From the NCBI GenBank assembly GCA_009720755.1, contig WNKV01000010.1:1-64000 (forward strand): a stretch of DNA of 64,000 nt, read 5' to 3'. Position 1 is the stretch's first letter. Each line of letters starts with the position of its first letter. The notes below the pieces were generated by a model. That model did not search any database. It was not told the DNA's origin and worked only from the letters and a program-made list of their open reading frames with translations. The position numbers were made by a program, and so were the translations under genes. Shown piece by piece: positions 17,576 to 26,875 of this stretch. Source of the DNA: Rhodoplanes serenus. Its GTDB lineage: Bacteria > Pseudomonadota > Alphaproteobacteria > Rhizobiales > Xanthobacteraceae.

Positions 17576-17984
17576 GAGCGAGGCTCCAAAGATCGGCGGC
17601 GCAGACGGAAAGGTCGCCGCCGGGCGGGAGTGGCGTGGTCCGTCGCGACGGCATGTGCGGTGCAGCACGCGGTTCCGCCAATCAACAAAAGGTGCAGCCG
17701 GCAGCTCCTTGAAGCAGAGCACGAGACGTCCATGGCCCGGAGAACGTCACGGAAAGTATCGAATTGCGACGCAACGCTTCGTTTCGATTATGGCGGTGCG
17801 ATGGCTCGCAGTGCGGCCCTACATGATTGCTCAGGTGGCCCCCACAATCAGAGCCAAAGCTGTCACAGGCCCCCGAGCTGCGGGGGACGACTGGAAATGG
17901 GATTGATGATTGCCGAAGTAAAGCGACCCGGCGGGCCGGTGGGCGGCGCCGCCTGCGCGACTGGGTCGGCACGCTCCGGTCGGC
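17576..17984. other. Intergenic region, no gene seen
   Basis: This 409-base stretch lies between the small secreted protein gene and the end of the nitroreductase gene. It is AT-richer than its surroundings around 17740-17920 and should hold the promoter of the leftward secreted protein. No tRNA or conserved frame was found. Confidence 0.5.
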
Positions 17985-18554
17985 TCACGCCTCGAAGCGG
18001 GTGACGATGTCGGCCAACGCCGGCCGCGGCCGGTCCTCCGGGGTGCCGTCGTGGCGGCCGACATGGACGAAGCCGATGAAGCGCTCGTGGTCCTCGAGGC
18101 CATAGGCGCGCATGACCTGGCGGTCGTAGGCGTACCATTCGGTGAGCCAGCTGGCGGCGTAGCCGAGCGCGGTGGCGGCGTGCAGCAGATTCATGGCCAC
18201 GGCGGCGCCGGAGAGCTGCTGCTCCCATTCCGGGATCTTCTGGCCAGGCTGGGCGCTGCACACCACCCCGATCACCAGCGGCGCGCGGGCGAGCCGCTGG
18301 GTCTCGAAATAGAGCTGATCGCCGGTCGCATCCGGATACTTGGCCGCGTAGGCGGACGCGATGGCGGCTCCGGCTTCCTCGCGGTGGTCGCCTTCGAACA
18401 GGATGAAGCGCCACGGCACCAGGCGGCCGTGATCCGGCACCCGCGCCGCGATGGTCAGCATGGTGTCGATCTCGTCGGTGGTCGGCGGCGGTCCGGAGAG
18501 CTGGTCCGGCTTCACCGAGCGGCGGGTCTTCAGGAGCGCGAGGGCGTCGGGCAT
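17985..18554 (-). CDS. Nitroreductase family protein
   Basis: The 189-residue FMN-dependent oxidoreductase has the family N-terminus LKTRRSVKPDQLSGPPP, the VPDHGRLVPWRF motif of the YdjA subgroup, and a C-terminal GFVHVG segment. YdjA-like enzymes reduce nitro compounds with NAD(P)H; the natural substrate is unclear. ATG 18554 fits the family length; upstream codons in the same frame do not look native. Confidence 0.9.
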   Translation of the reverse strand: MPDALALLKTRRSVKPDQLSGPPPTTDEIDTMLTIAARVPDHGRLVPWRFILFEGDHREEAGAAIASAYAAKYPDATGDQLYFETQRLARAPLVIGVVCSAQPGQKIPEWEQQLSGAAVAMNLLHAATALGYAASWLTEWYAYDRQVMRAYGLEDHERFIGFVHVGRHDGTPEDRPRPALADIVTRFEA

Positions 18555-18740
18555 GGTCGAGAAAATCTCCCCTGGGCGCGGCAATGCGAGCGAGCATTCG
18601 CGGGCAACTTTGGCGCAGCCCCGGAGGGTGCGCCGCGGGCGCCGATGGGCGCCTGCGAGCCTGCCGGCTAGCACAGGCCACCAGGCCGATAAAGGGTGGC
18701 GGGGCTTGAAATTGCCTCAAAGTGCCGCGTAACTGTCGCC

Positions 18741-19982
18741 ATGATCAGGGCAGGGGGTGGCTCGATCCGCAACATCGGCAGATGCCGGGCGGCCGTGACC
18801 GCCGCGGCCTCGTCGGCGCGTGGCCGCGTCTGTGCCATGGTCGCTGCCGCCGGATCGTTTGCCCCCTCGTTGCTCGGCCCCAAGCTGCTCGGCTCCCTGC
18901 TGGTCGCCGCGCTCGTGGCGCTGGCGCCGCTGCCGGCCTTCGCCCAGAACCGCCCCGAGCAGGCCATCGTGGGCGCCATGCAGCGCTTCGTGAACTCGCT
19001 GCCGTTCAGTGGATTTCTGTCGCCGTCGTCGACCCCGCAGCCGGCGCCGCCCGGTGCCAGCCTGATGCCGCCCGGTGGCGGCGGAGGCGTGCCGAGCCCG
19101 CCGTCGCCCGTCATGCAGACGCTGGCGCCGCCACCCGGGGCGCCGCCTGCTCCCGTGCCGCTCGGCCCCGGCGCGACCGCGGCGCTGCCGCCCGCCGCCA
19201 CCACCATCACGCCGGCGGTGCCGAAGGAGGTGCCGCTGGCGCTCGCGGCCCGCTACGGCCGCGACAGCACGGCGATCAACGGCGGCGTCGTCTGGCGCGT
19301 CTATCCGGTGCGGCCCGACATCACCGGCTCGTTCCGTCCGCTGCGCGAAGATCGCAACCCGACCCCCAATCTGGCGCTGCCGCCCGGCGACTATGTGGTG
19401 CATGTGGCGTTCGGGCTCGCCAGTGCCGCCAAGACGGTGCGTCTGCGCGACGAGCCGGTGCGCGAGGTGTTCGACCTGCCGGCCGGCGGCCTGCGCATCG
19501 AGGGCCGCGTCGGCAATGTCCGCATCCCGGCTGGCCAGATCGCCTTCGACGTCTTTCACGGCAGCCAGTTCGAGCCCGGCGACAAGCGCCAGGTGGCGCA
19601 GGCGGTGATGACCGGCGACGTCGTGGTGCTGCCCGAGGGCACCTATCACATCGTCTCCAACTACGGCGACTCCAACGCCGTGGTCCGCTCGGACATCCGC
19701 GTGCAGCCCGGCAAGCTCACCGACGTGACGGTGACGCACCGCGCCGCCGTCATCACCCTCAAGCTCGTCTCCGACCGTGGCGGCGAAGCGCTCGCCAACA
19801 CCAACTGGACGGTGCTGACGCCGGGCGGCGACGTGATCAAGGAATCGATCGGCGCCTTCCCGCGCGTGGTGCTGGCCGAAGGCGACTACCGCGCCATCGC
19901 GCGCAACGACGGCCGCTCCTTCGAGCGCGACTTCAAGGTCATCACCGGGGTCGACGGCGAGATCGAGCTCTTGGCTCGCTGA
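18741..19982 (+). CDS. Exported protein of unknown function with Pro-rich linker
   Basis: An N-terminal hydrophobic stretch (LGSLLVAALVALAPLPAFAQ) looks like a signal peptide. A ~60-residue Pro/Ala/Gly-rich segment follows, then about 240 residues of beta-rich sequence with repeated PPGDYVVHVAFG, LPEGTYHIVSNYG and LAEGDYRAIARNDG units, which look like three copies of a carboxypeptidase-regulatory-like beta sandwich. Similar proteins are common in Rhizobiales but have no assigned role. The start is uncertain: ATG 18741, ATG 18837 and GTG 18696 are all possible. Confidence 0.7.
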   Translation: MIRAGGGSIRNIGRCRAAVTAAASSARGRVCAMVAAAGSFAPSLLGPKLLGSLLVAALVALAPLPAFAQNRPEQAIVGAMQRFVNSLPFSGFLSPSSTPQPAPPGASLMPPGGGGGVPSPPSPVMQTLAPPPGAPPAPVPLGPGATAALPPAATTITPAVPKEVPLALAARYGRDSTAINGGVVWRVYPVRPDITGSFRPLREDRNPTPNLALPPGDYVVHVAFGLASAAKTVRLRDEPVREVFDLPAGGLRIEGRVGNVRIPAGQIAFDVFHGSQFEPGDKRQVAQAVMTGDVVVLPEGTYHIVSNYGDSNAVVRSDIRVQPGKLTDVTVTHRAAVITLKLVSDRGGEALANTNWTVLTPGGDVIKESIGAFPRVVLAEGDYRAIARNDGRSFERDFKVITGVDGEIELLAR

Positions 19983-20114
19983 GCCGCACCGCGTGCGACC
20001 GACATCGCGGTGCTCGGCGGCCACTGAATTCCGGCGACAAGCCTGCCGGTTCGCGCCATGCTGGTGCGGCTTCGACTCGGGTCCGTCGACCGTGTGTCGT
20101 TCCAGGATTGTCAG

Positions 20115-20531
20115 ATGCCGCTTCGCAGCCCGCTCGGTTCTTCGTCTCCCGCCGGCTTCTTGCTTCGACGCCCGTTCCGCTCCGCCGCACTCGGTCTTGC
20201 CGGGGTTTTCGCGATGGCCGCCGTGTCGGTGACGGCTTCTGCTCAGGCCCCGCGGCCGGGCACCGGGCCGGCGTCGCCCGATCCGCAGCGCGGCGGCGAG
20301 ATCGCGCGGCGCTGGTGCGCCACCTGCCATGTGGTGTCGTCCGACCAGACCCAGGCGACCGGCGAGGCAAGGCCGTTCGGCAGCATCGCGCGGCAGCCGG
20401 ACTTCGATGCCGCGGCGCTGGCGCTGTTCCTGCTCGATCCGCACCCGCGCATGCCCGACATGGGGCTGAGCCGTGCCGAGGCGGCCGACATCGCCGCCTA
20501 CATCAAGAGCCTGGCGCCGAACAAGCCGTGA
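20115..20531 (+). CDS. Periplasmic c-type cytochrome
   Basis: The 138-residue protein has an N-terminal signal segment ending near Ala43 and one haem-binding motif CATCH (Cys68, Cys71, His72). A downstream Met in RMPDMGLSRAEAADIAAYI is the likely sixth ligand, as in class I cytochromes c. It probably shuttles electrons in the periplasm; the partner is unknown. An ATG at 20058 would lengthen the N-terminus. Confidence 0.85.
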   Translation: MPLRSPLGSSSPAGFLLRRPFRSAALGLAGVFAMAAVSVTASAQAPRPGTGPASPDPQRGGEIARRWCATCHVVSSDQTQATGEARPFGSIARQPDFDAAALALFLLDPHPRMPDMGLSRAEAADIAAYIKSLAPNKP

Positions 20532-20552
20532 CGGCGCCGATGCGGCCGTGAC

Positions 20553-20574
20553 GGGCGCAGCCGCGGCTGCGCCC
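20553..20574. terminator. Bidirectional terminator between cytochrome c and thrS
   Basis: A perfect 22-base palindrome GGGCGCAGCCG / CGGCTGCGCCC lies in the 50-base gap between the two convergent stops. It has no loop and no T run. Confidence 0.55.
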
Positions 20575-20581
20575 CGCGGCG

Positions 20582-22558
20582 TTACGCGGTGGCCGTCGTC
20601 GCGGCGCGCTTGAGGTCCGGCGGCACCGCCTCGTCGACCAGCGCGGCGAGCGCCTGATCGAGCGGCGTCACGCTCTGGCGGTCGCTGCCGAGCCGGCGGA
20701 TCGAGACGGCGCGCTCGGCCGCCTCCTTCTTGCCGACGACCAGCAGCACCGGCACCTTGGCGACCGAGTGCTCGCGGACCTTGTAGTTGATCTTCTCGTT
20801 GCGCAGGTCGATCTGCACCCGAAGCCCGAGACGGCGCGCCGCCTCCACCACCTCGCGGGCGTAGTCGTCGCCGTCCGAGGTGATGGTCGCCACCACCGCC
20901 TGCACGGGCGCGAGCCACAGCGGGAAGTGGCCGGCATGGTGCTCGATCAGGATGCCGAGGAAGCGCTCCATCGAGCCGCAGATGGCGCGGTGGACCATCA
21001 CGGGCGTCTTCTTCTGCCCGTCGGCGTCGATGTAGAAGGCGCCGAACCGCTCCGGCAGGTTGAAGTCCACCTGCGTGGTGCCGCACTGCCAGTCGCGGCC
21101 GATGGCGTCGCGCAGCACATACTCGAACTTCGGCCCGTAGAAGGCGCCTTCGCCCGGATTGACCTCGGTATTGATGCGGCCGTCCGACTGCGCCCGGATG
21201 GTCTCCAGCACCGTCGCCATCACGGCCTCGGCGTGATCCCACGAAGCGTCGGACCCGACCCGCTTCTCCGGCCGGGTCGAGAGCTTCACCACCAGATCCG
21301 CCTCGAAGCCGAAGTCCGCGTAGGTCGTCAGGATCAGGTCGTTGATCTTCAGGCACTCGTCGGCGAGCTGATCCTCGTTGCAGAAGATGTGGGCGTCGTC
21401 CTGGGTGAAGCCGCGCACCCGCATCAGGCCGTGCATGGCGCCGGACGGCTCGTAGCGATGCACCACGCCGAACTCGGCGAGGCGGATCGGCAGGTCGCGA
21501 TAGCTCTTCAGCCCGTGCTTGAAGATCTGCACATGGCCCGGGCAGTTCATCGGCTTGATGGCGAACCAGCGCTTGTCCTCCGCCTCGTCGCCGGCCGACT
21601 GCGCCGCGAACATGTTCTCGCGGTACCATTCCCAGTGGCCCGAGGTCTCCCACAGCGACTTGTCGAGCATCTGCGGGGCGTTCACCTCGTCGTAGTCGGC
21701 CGCCAGACGCCTGCGCATGTAGGCGATCACCGACTGGAACATCGACCAGCCCTTGGCGTGCCAGAACACGACGCCCGGGCCTTCCTCCTGGAAGTGGAAG
21801 AGATCGAGCTCGCGGCCGAGCCGCCGGTGGTCGCGCTTCTCGGCCTCCTCGATCTGCTTCAGATAGGCGTCGAGGTCCTCCTGCTTGGCCCAGGCGGTGC
21901 CGTAGATGCGGGTCAGCATCGGGTTGCGATGGTCGCCGCGCCAATAGGCGCCCGCCACCTTCATCAGCTTGAAGGCGGTGCCGATCTTGCCCGTCGAGGT
22001 CATGTGCGGGCCGCGACAGAGATCGAACCAGTCGCCCTGCTTGTAGATCTTGATCGACTGGTCCTCGGGGATGGCGTCGACCAGCTCGACCTTGAAGCTC
22101 TCGCCCTTCTCGTCGAAGACGCGCTTGGCCTCGTCGCGCGACCACACCTCCTTGGTGAAGGGCCGATCGCGCGCGATGATCTCCTTCATCTTCTTCTCGA
22201 TCGCCGCGAAGTCGTCGGGCGTGAACGGCTCGTTGCGGAAGAAGTCGTAGTAGAAGCCGTTCTGGATCACCGGCCCGATGGTCACCTGGGTGCCGGGCCA
22301 CAGCGCCTGCACGGCCTCGGCCATCACATGGGCGGCGTCGTGGCGGATCAACTCGAGGGCGCGCGGATCGTCGCGCGACACGAACTCGATGCGGGCATCC
22401 CGGTCGATCGGATCGGTCAGGTCGGCGAGCACGCCGTCGAGCGCCATCGCGACGGTGCGCTTGGCGAGCGAGGGCGAGATGCCCTTGGCGATGTCGAGGC
22501 CGGTGATGCCGTCGGGAAACTCCCGACGCGCGCCGTCGGGAAAGGTCAGGGCGACCAT
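20582..22558 (-). CDS. thrS: Threonine-tRNA ligase
   Basis: ThrS charges tRNA-Thr. The 658-residue protein has an N-terminal TGS domain, an editing domain with [10 protein letters not shown], a class II catalytic core with motif 2 ([14 protein letters not shown]) and Zn ligands in the MNCPGH region, and a C-terminal anticodon-binding domain. Length and start ([17 protein letters not shown]) match the family. No T-box or other leader structure was seen upstream. Confidence 0.97.
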   Translation of the reverse strand: MVALTFPDGARREFPDGITGLDIAKGISPSLAKRTVAMALDGVLADLTDPIDRDARIEFVSRDDPRALELIRHDAAHVMAEAVQALWPGTQVTIGPVIQNGFYYDFFRNEPFTPDDFAAIEKKMKEIIARDRPFTKEVWSRDEAKRVFDEKGESFKVELVDAIPEDQSIKIYKQGDWFDLCRGPHMTSTGKIGTAFKLMKVAGAYWRGDHRNPMLTRIYGTAWAKQEDLDAYLKQIEEAEKRDHRRLGRELDLFHFQEEGPGVVFWHAKGWSMFQSVIAYMRRRLAADYDEVNAPQMLDKSLWETSGHWEWYRENMFAAQSAGDEAEDKRWFAIKPMNCPGHVQIFKHGLKSYRDLPIRLAEFGVVHRYEPSGAMHGLMRVRGFTQDDAHIFCNEDQLADECLKINDLILTTYADFGFEADLVVKLSTRPEKRVGSDASWDHAEAVMATVLETIRAQSDGRINTEVNPGEGAFYGPKFEYVLRDAIGRDWQCGTTQVDFNLPERFGAFYIDADGQKKTPVMVHRAICGSMERFLGILIEHHAGHFPLWLAPVQAVVATITSDGDDYAREVVEAARRLGLRVQIDLRNEKINYKVREHSVAKVPVLLVVGKKEAAERAVSIRRLGSDRQSVTPLDQALAALVDEAVPPDLKRAATTATA

Positions 22559-22723
22559 CTTCTGCTCCTGTTGCTCACTCGCTGCCTACGAACGCAGGTA
22601 AGCGGATGTCGTGGTGGCGTCGGATATAGCAGGGCGGGGGCGCCGTGCAAGGCGGGGCCGCGATGTCGCTGCGGCGCGGCTCGAATCGAAGACCCGCGGG
22701 CTCCCGCTTCGGTCGTATCCCGC

Positions 22724-22760
22724 TCGTCCCCGCGGAAGCGGAGACCCAGGGCCGAAGTTC
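22724..22760. repeat. Isolated degenerate copy of the palindromic repeat
   Basis: The stretch TCGTCCCCGCGGAAGCGGAG continues into ACCCAGGGCC and matches the first palindrome of the array at 23.2-23.8 kb, with mismatches. It lies between thrS and the GIY-YIG gene. Confidence 0.6.
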
Positions 22761-22796
22761 AGGCTTGGATCGCTGCCGGACCGTGCGGCGTCCCGG

Positions 22797-23084
22797 TCAA
22801 GGCCCGAGCTCAGTCCAAAGGTCCTGCCAGTCGGGATTGCTTGCCTCGATCAGTTGGAGCTTCCAGGCCCGGTTCCATTTCTTGACCTGACGTTCGCGCA
22901 GGAAGGCCGATGCCCGCGTGGCGTGCGGCTCGTACCAGACGAGGGTCTTCACAGCGTACATCCTCGTGAAGCCCGCAACCACGCCGGTGCGATGCTCCCA
23001 TACCCGTCGTACCAGATCGTCTGTCATGCCGGCGTAAAGCGTTCCGTTGCGTCTGCTGGCGAGCAGGTACACATAGAAGCTCAT
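22797..23084 (-). CDS. GIY-YIG nuclease family protein
   Basis: This 95-residue protein is a minimal GIY-YIG domain of the UPF0213/YhbQ type. The YVYLL and LYAGMTDDLVRRVWEH motifs give the paired tyrosines and catalytic arginine; a conserved E-R-Q-V-K-K-W-x-R-x-W-K segment follows. The ATG is preceded by GGGAGG. Small GIY-YIG proteins are abundant in Rhizobiales and their role is poorly known. It is flanked on both sides by the palindromic repeat family. Confidence 0.9.
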   Translation of the reverse strand: MSFYVYLLASRRNGTLYAGMTDDLVRRVWEHRTGVVAGFTRMYAVKTLVWYEPHATRASAFLRERQVKKWNRAWKLQLIEASNPDWQDLWTELGP

Positions 23085-23237
23085 CACAGAGCCTCCCGAA
23101 AATCGCGCCTGCCGACGGGTCTCTGCCCTGCGGGCGCATCTCGTCGTCGAAAACACTCGAAGCATACCGCATGACGTGGGCTGCCGAATGGAGCCATTTG
23201 TCAGGTTCGCGTCCGCTGGTCCCCGTGAACACGGACG

Positions 23238-23816
23238 GTCTCTCCCGTTCGTCCCCGCGAAAGCGCAGACCCAGAGCCCCGCGGGGACGGTCTCGAAGGA
23301 GCTGGATTCTCGCCTGCGCGGGACTGAGCGGAGGGTGGGCAGCAACTCGCTTGCGCAAAAGTGAGCGGAGTTCGAGGACAGTCTCTCCCGTTCGTCCCCG
23401 CGAAAGCGGGGACCCAGAGCCCCGCAAGGGACGGTCTCGAAGGAGCTGGATTCCCGCTTGCGCGGGAATGAGCGGAGGGTGGGGCAGCAACTCGCTTGCG
23501 CAAAAGTGAGCGGAGTTCGAGGACAGTCTCTCCCGTTCGTCCCCGCGAAAGCGGGGACCCAGGGCCGCGCAGGGGACGGTCTCGAAGGAGCTGGATTCCC
23601 GCTTGCGCGGGAATGAGCGGAGGGTGGGGCAGCAACTCGCTTGCGCGGGAATGAGCGGAGCTCGAGGACAGTCTCTCCCGTTCGTCCCCGCGAAAGCGGG
23701 GACCCAGAGCCCCGCAAGGGACGGTCTCGAAGGGGCTGGATTCCCGCTTGCGCGGGAATGAGCGGAGGGTGGGGCAGCAACTCGCCTGCGCGGGACTGAG
23801 CGGAGATCGGGCGAGG
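23238..23816. repeat. Tandem array of four ~145 bp units made of small palindromes
   Basis: Units start at 23238, 23381, 23526 and 23671, each with the same GTCTCTCCCGTTCGTCCCCG opening. Each unit holds one palindrome of the form GTCCCCGCGAAAGCGGGGAC, a spacer with ACGGTCTCGAAGGAGCTGG, a second palindrome ATTCCCGCTTGCGCGGGAAT, and a third, weaker ACTCGCTTGCGC...GAGCGG hairpin. These palindromes occur singly as dispersed elements in many Alphaproteobacteria; the ordered tandem repetition is notable. Units 2-4 are nearly identical; unit 1 is the most diverged. Confidence 0.9.
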
Positions 23817-24122
23817 ACTCGATCGGGATGAGATCCGCCGTCCACTCACAAGTCCTGACGAAACCTTAACGGTGATCACAATGACGACAAATTGCAGAGT
23901 CACCGTCCTTCACGGGGACAGGGGGAGAGCGACCAGCACAGCATCAATCGCGATCGTCGTCGCATCGACTAGGCCGATCGGCTGGGCGCACGCGCCCGCG
24001 TCGGCCGCGGCGGAGCGGCCGGGCAGCGCGGCCCACACGGGTCCGACCGTCGCGCCGAAAGGCGTTGCCGTCGTCGTGGGCCAGCGTGTCCGGAGGACGG
24101 CTCCGAGCACGGGGACCATGTC
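23817..24122. other. Intergenic region upstream of the TAXI protein gene
   Basis: About 300 bases between the repeat array and the TAXI gene. It starts with an AT-richer stretch (about 23850-23900) that may carry a promoter. No gene is supported. Confidence 0.5.
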
Positions 24123-25367
24123 ATGGTTGAACGCCCGCAGCGGCCTCGCTGGCGGCATGTCTGCTCTCATGTCTGGATCGCGGCCCGCGCGCCCGTGGCG
24201 GCGGTGCTGGCCATCGCCATCACGGCATCCCTGGTCGTGACGATCGCGTCGGTCGTTTCCGCTTCCGCCCAGACTCTTCTGCGCACCGCGCCCGAGGCGG
24301 CGCCCGCCGCCGCGCCGGCCGCGCCGCGTCTGCGGCCCCGGCCGCCAGTGCGGCGGCCCGCCGAGGCGGCACCAAGCCGGCCGACCACCGTCTCGATCGT
24401 CTCCGGCCCGATCGACACCACCGATCTCGCCGTCGCGTGCGATCTGTCCGCCGTCCTCGACGACGGAGATCAGTTCCGCATCCTGCCGTTCGTCGGCAAG
24501 GGCGGCGGACAGAACGTCCGCGATCTTCGGGCACTGCCCGGCATCGATCTCGGCATCGCGACCACCACGGCGCTGCCGCGCGAGCGCGCCGAGGCCGACA
24601 AGCTCGTCTACATCGCCAAGCTGTTCAACGAGGAGCTCCACATTCTGGTGCGCGCCGACGCGCCGTTCGCCGGCGTGGCCGATCTCGCCGACAAGCCGGT
24701 CGCGGTCGGCGACGCGCAGTCGGGCACCCGGCTGGTCGTGCGCGATGTCTTCGCGCGCCTCGGCGTCGCCCCGGTCGAGGTCGCGGTCGGCCCGGCCGAC
24801 GCCGTCGAGAAGCTGCGATCGGGCGAGATCGCCGCGGCCGTGCTGGTCTCCGGCAAGCCGGCGGCGGCGCTGTCGCGTCTCGTCGGCCGCGAGTTTCGGC
24901 TGTTGCCGGTGCCGTTCGCCAAGCCGCTCCAGGCCGACTTCCTGCCGGCGAGCCTGACGGCTGCCGACTATCCGGATCTGATCGCGCCCGGCACTGCGGT
25001 GGAGACCGTCGCGGTCGGCACCGTCCTGTTCGCCAATGCCTGGCCCAAGGGGTCGGAGGGCCACCGCCGCCTGGAGCAGTTCGTCGAGCGGCTGTTTCCG
25101 CGGCTCGCCGAGCTTCAGAAGCCGCCGCGCCATCCCAAGTGGCGCGAGACCAGCCTGAGCGCCACCGTGCCGGGCCTGGCACGCTTCGCCCCGGCGGAGG
25201 CGTGGCTGCGCCGTCAGGCGCCGGCGGCGTCCGAGCTGTCGCGCGAGCGCTTCGATGCGTTCCTGGCGAGCCGCCGCGTCGCCCTCGACGAGACGACGAC
25301 ACCGGCCGACCGCGAGCGGCTGTTTCGGGAGTTCCTGCGCTGGAACGAGACGCGCGAGCGACGCTGA
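24123..25367 (+). CDS. TAXI family solute-binding protein
   Basis: The 414-residue protein has a long N-terminal signal segment ending around Ala49, then an Ala/Pro/Arg linker, then a periplasmic binding fold of the TAXI type. Typical elements are GIDLGIATTTALPRERAEADKL, the KLFNEELHILVRAD strand, DLADKPVAVGDAQSGT and TVLFANAWPKG. TAXI proteins normally feed a TRAP transporter DctQM-like permease, but none is encoded here. The next gene, 41 bases on, encodes a Sel1-like membrane protein, so this may be a sensing module. The ligand is unknown. Confidence 0.85.
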   Translation: MVERPQRPRWRHVCSHVWIAARAPVAAVLAIAITASLVVTIASVVSASAQTLLRTAPEAAPAAAPAAPRLRPRPPVRRPAEAAPSRPTTVSIVSGPIDTTDLAVACDLSAVLDDGDQFRILPFVGKGGGQNVRDLRALPGIDLGIATTTALPRERAEADKLVYIAKLFNEELHILVRADAPFAGVADLADKPVAVGDAQSGTRLVVRDVFARLGVAPVEVAVGPADAVEKLRSGEIAAAVLVSGKPAAALSRLVGREFRLLPVPFAKPLQADFLPASLTAADYPDLIAPGTAVETVAVGTVLFANAWPKGSEGHRRLEQFVERLFPRLAELQKPPRHPKWRETSLSATVPGLARFAPAEAWLRRQAPAASELSRERFDAFLASRRVALDETTTPADRERLFREFLRWNETRERR

Positions 25368-25408
25368 GCCGGCCGGTCCACGAGGGGCCGCCCGGGTGGA
25401 GGACCGCG

Positions 25409-26875
25409 ATGAGTGCGCCGACGGACGACCACGGGTTCGGCGATCCGCTGCGCTATGCGCCGCCTTGGGCGCGCCGGGCCGGTCCAGACCGCCCGCCCGA
25501 GTCCGACGGGGACGCTCCGGCACCGTTCGCTCCCGCGGCCGACGGCGACCCGGGCCGGCCGGAGCCGCCGGCGGCCGGACCGCCCGCCGACGCCGAAGCG
25601 GTCGCCCCCGACGCCGAGACGATGCCGGCCGCGCCGCCGCGCGAGCCGCCGAGCGAGCCGGAGCCGCCCGCCGCCGCCGGACATGCGCCGGTCTCGTCCC
25701 GCCCGGCGGAGCCCGTCGTGGCCGCATCTCCGGTCGCGCCGCCTCCCGTCGCGCCGTCGCCGGTCGTGACGCTTCCGGTCGTGGCGGGGCGGGCGGTCGA
25801 TCCCCCGGTGGTCGAGGATGCGCCGGCGACCGTGCCGCAGCCCGGCGATCCGGGTAGCTTCGGCTGGCTGCGGACGCGGCCGTTCGCGGGCGACGTCGCC
25901 ATGCGGGAGCTGACGCGCCGCTTGGCGCTCGATCCGCATTTGCAGCCCGAGCCGCCGCAGCCCGAGTGGCGGCCGTCCCGCGGACGCGGCGCCGTGGTGC
26001 TCGCCGCTCTGTGTGGCGTCGCCGCTGCGGTCGCGCTGGTGCTGGTGCTGGTGCTGTTTCCGGGCCCGGACCGGACGCTCCGGACGGAGCCCGAGGGCGG
26101 CGCGCCGCTCGCCGGCTCCACCGCCGACCGTGCCCTGGTGACGGCGCTGGAGCGCACTCCGCCGGTGCGGCTGGTGCTGGTGGAGCTGCGCCGCGCCGGC
26201 CGCGGCGAGCCGGTCGGCCTCGGGGTCGGGCTCACCCGCGGTCTCGGCGACGGCAGCCTGATGGTGTCCGGCTTGGTGCCGGGCGCCCGGCTCACCGCCG
26301 GCACCGCCCTGGCGGCCGACCGCTGGCGGGTTCCGCTCGGCGAGCTCGGCCGTGCCGCCGTGGTGCCGCCGCGCGACTTCGCCGGCATCATGGATCTGAC
26401 GCTGGAGCTGCGGCTGGCCGACGACTCGGTCGGCGATCGCAGCGCCATGCGGATCGCCTGGGGCGGCGCCGTGATCACGCCGCTGGGCGGCGAGGGGAGT
26501 GGAACGGCGGTCGGCGGGCGCGACGCGAGCGGCCCGCCGCTGCGGGCCGAAGGCGGGAGCGCGGCGCCGGCCGGCACCGTCGCGGCCGTCGATCCCGAGG
26601 AGGTCGCCATCCTGCTCGACCGCGGCAAGGCGTTCCTGGCCCGCGGTGATCTCGCCGCGGCTCGGCTGCTGCTGCGGCGGGCCGCCGAGGCGGGCGACGC
26701 CCAGGCGGCGCTGCTGCTCGGCTCGAGCTTCGATCCGGTCGCGCTGAAGCAGCTCGATGTCGTCGGAGCGGTCGCCGATCCGGCCCAGGCCCGCGCCTGG
26801 TATCAGCGCGCCGCCGAGCTCGGCTCGGCCGATGCGGCGCGGCGGCTGGACGGGCTCGGCGGCTCGGCGCGCTGA
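25409..26875 (+). CDS. Sel1-repeat membrane protein with a disordered N-terminal half
   Basis: The product has 488 residues. Residues 1-150 are Pro/Ala/Asp/Glu-rich and look disordered. A single hydrophobic helix spans about 193-215 (VVLAALCGVAAAVALVLVLVLF). The following ~170 residues are probably periplasmic. Residues ~400-485 hold Sel1/TPR-like repeats (ARLLLRRAAEAGDAQAALLLG and ARAWYQRAAELGSADAARRL). The ATG has a TGGAGGA ribosome site. The 3' end overlaps the convergent yidD gene by 73 bases. The pairing with the TAXI gene suggests a common envelope function, unproven. Confidence 0.8.
   Translation: MSAPTDDHGFGDPLRYAPPWARRAGPDRPPESDGDAPAPFAPAADGDPGRPEPPAAGPPADAEAVAPDAETMPAAPPREPPSEPEPPAAAGHAPVSSRPAEPVVAASPVAPPPVAPSPVVTLPVVAGRAVDPPVVEDAPATVPQPGDPGSFGWLRTRPFAGDVAMRELTRRLALDPHLQPEPPQPEWRPSRGRGAVVLAALCGVAAAVALVLVLVLFPGPDRTLRTEPEGGAPLAGSTADRALVTALERTPPVRLVLVELRRAGRGEPVGLGVGLTRGLGDGSLMVSGLVPGARLTAGTALAADRWRVPLGELGRAAVVPPRDFAGIMDLTLELRLADDSVGDRSAMRIAWGGAVITPLGGEGSGTAVGGRDASGPPLRAEGGSAAPAGTVAAVDPEEVAILLDRGKAFLARGDLAAARLLLRRAAEAGDAQAALLLGSSFDPVALKQLDVVGAVADPAQARAWYQRAAELGSADAARRLDGLGGSAR

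Noticed and set aside
18717-22301. Leftward open frame of over 1100 codons across thrS, the exported protein and cytochrome c genes
   Set aside because: It is a third-position artefact of very high GC. It runs antisense to clear genes and in a wrong frame of thrS, with Arg/Gly/Ala-rich random sequence.
23238-23816. CRISPR array
   Set aside because: Units are ~145 bp and nearly identical throughout, with internal palindromes and no unique spacers or cas genes nearby.
23201-23845. Leftward frames over the repeat array encoding FPRKRES / RFRGDE-type peptides
   Set aside because: These are translations of the palindromic repeats and are commonly mis-annotated as proteins.
24437-25408. Upstream extension of the Sel1 protein frame through the TAXI gene
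   Set aside because: It is in another frame of the TAXI gene and has no plausible protein features. ATG 25409 with a strong ribosome site is the real start.
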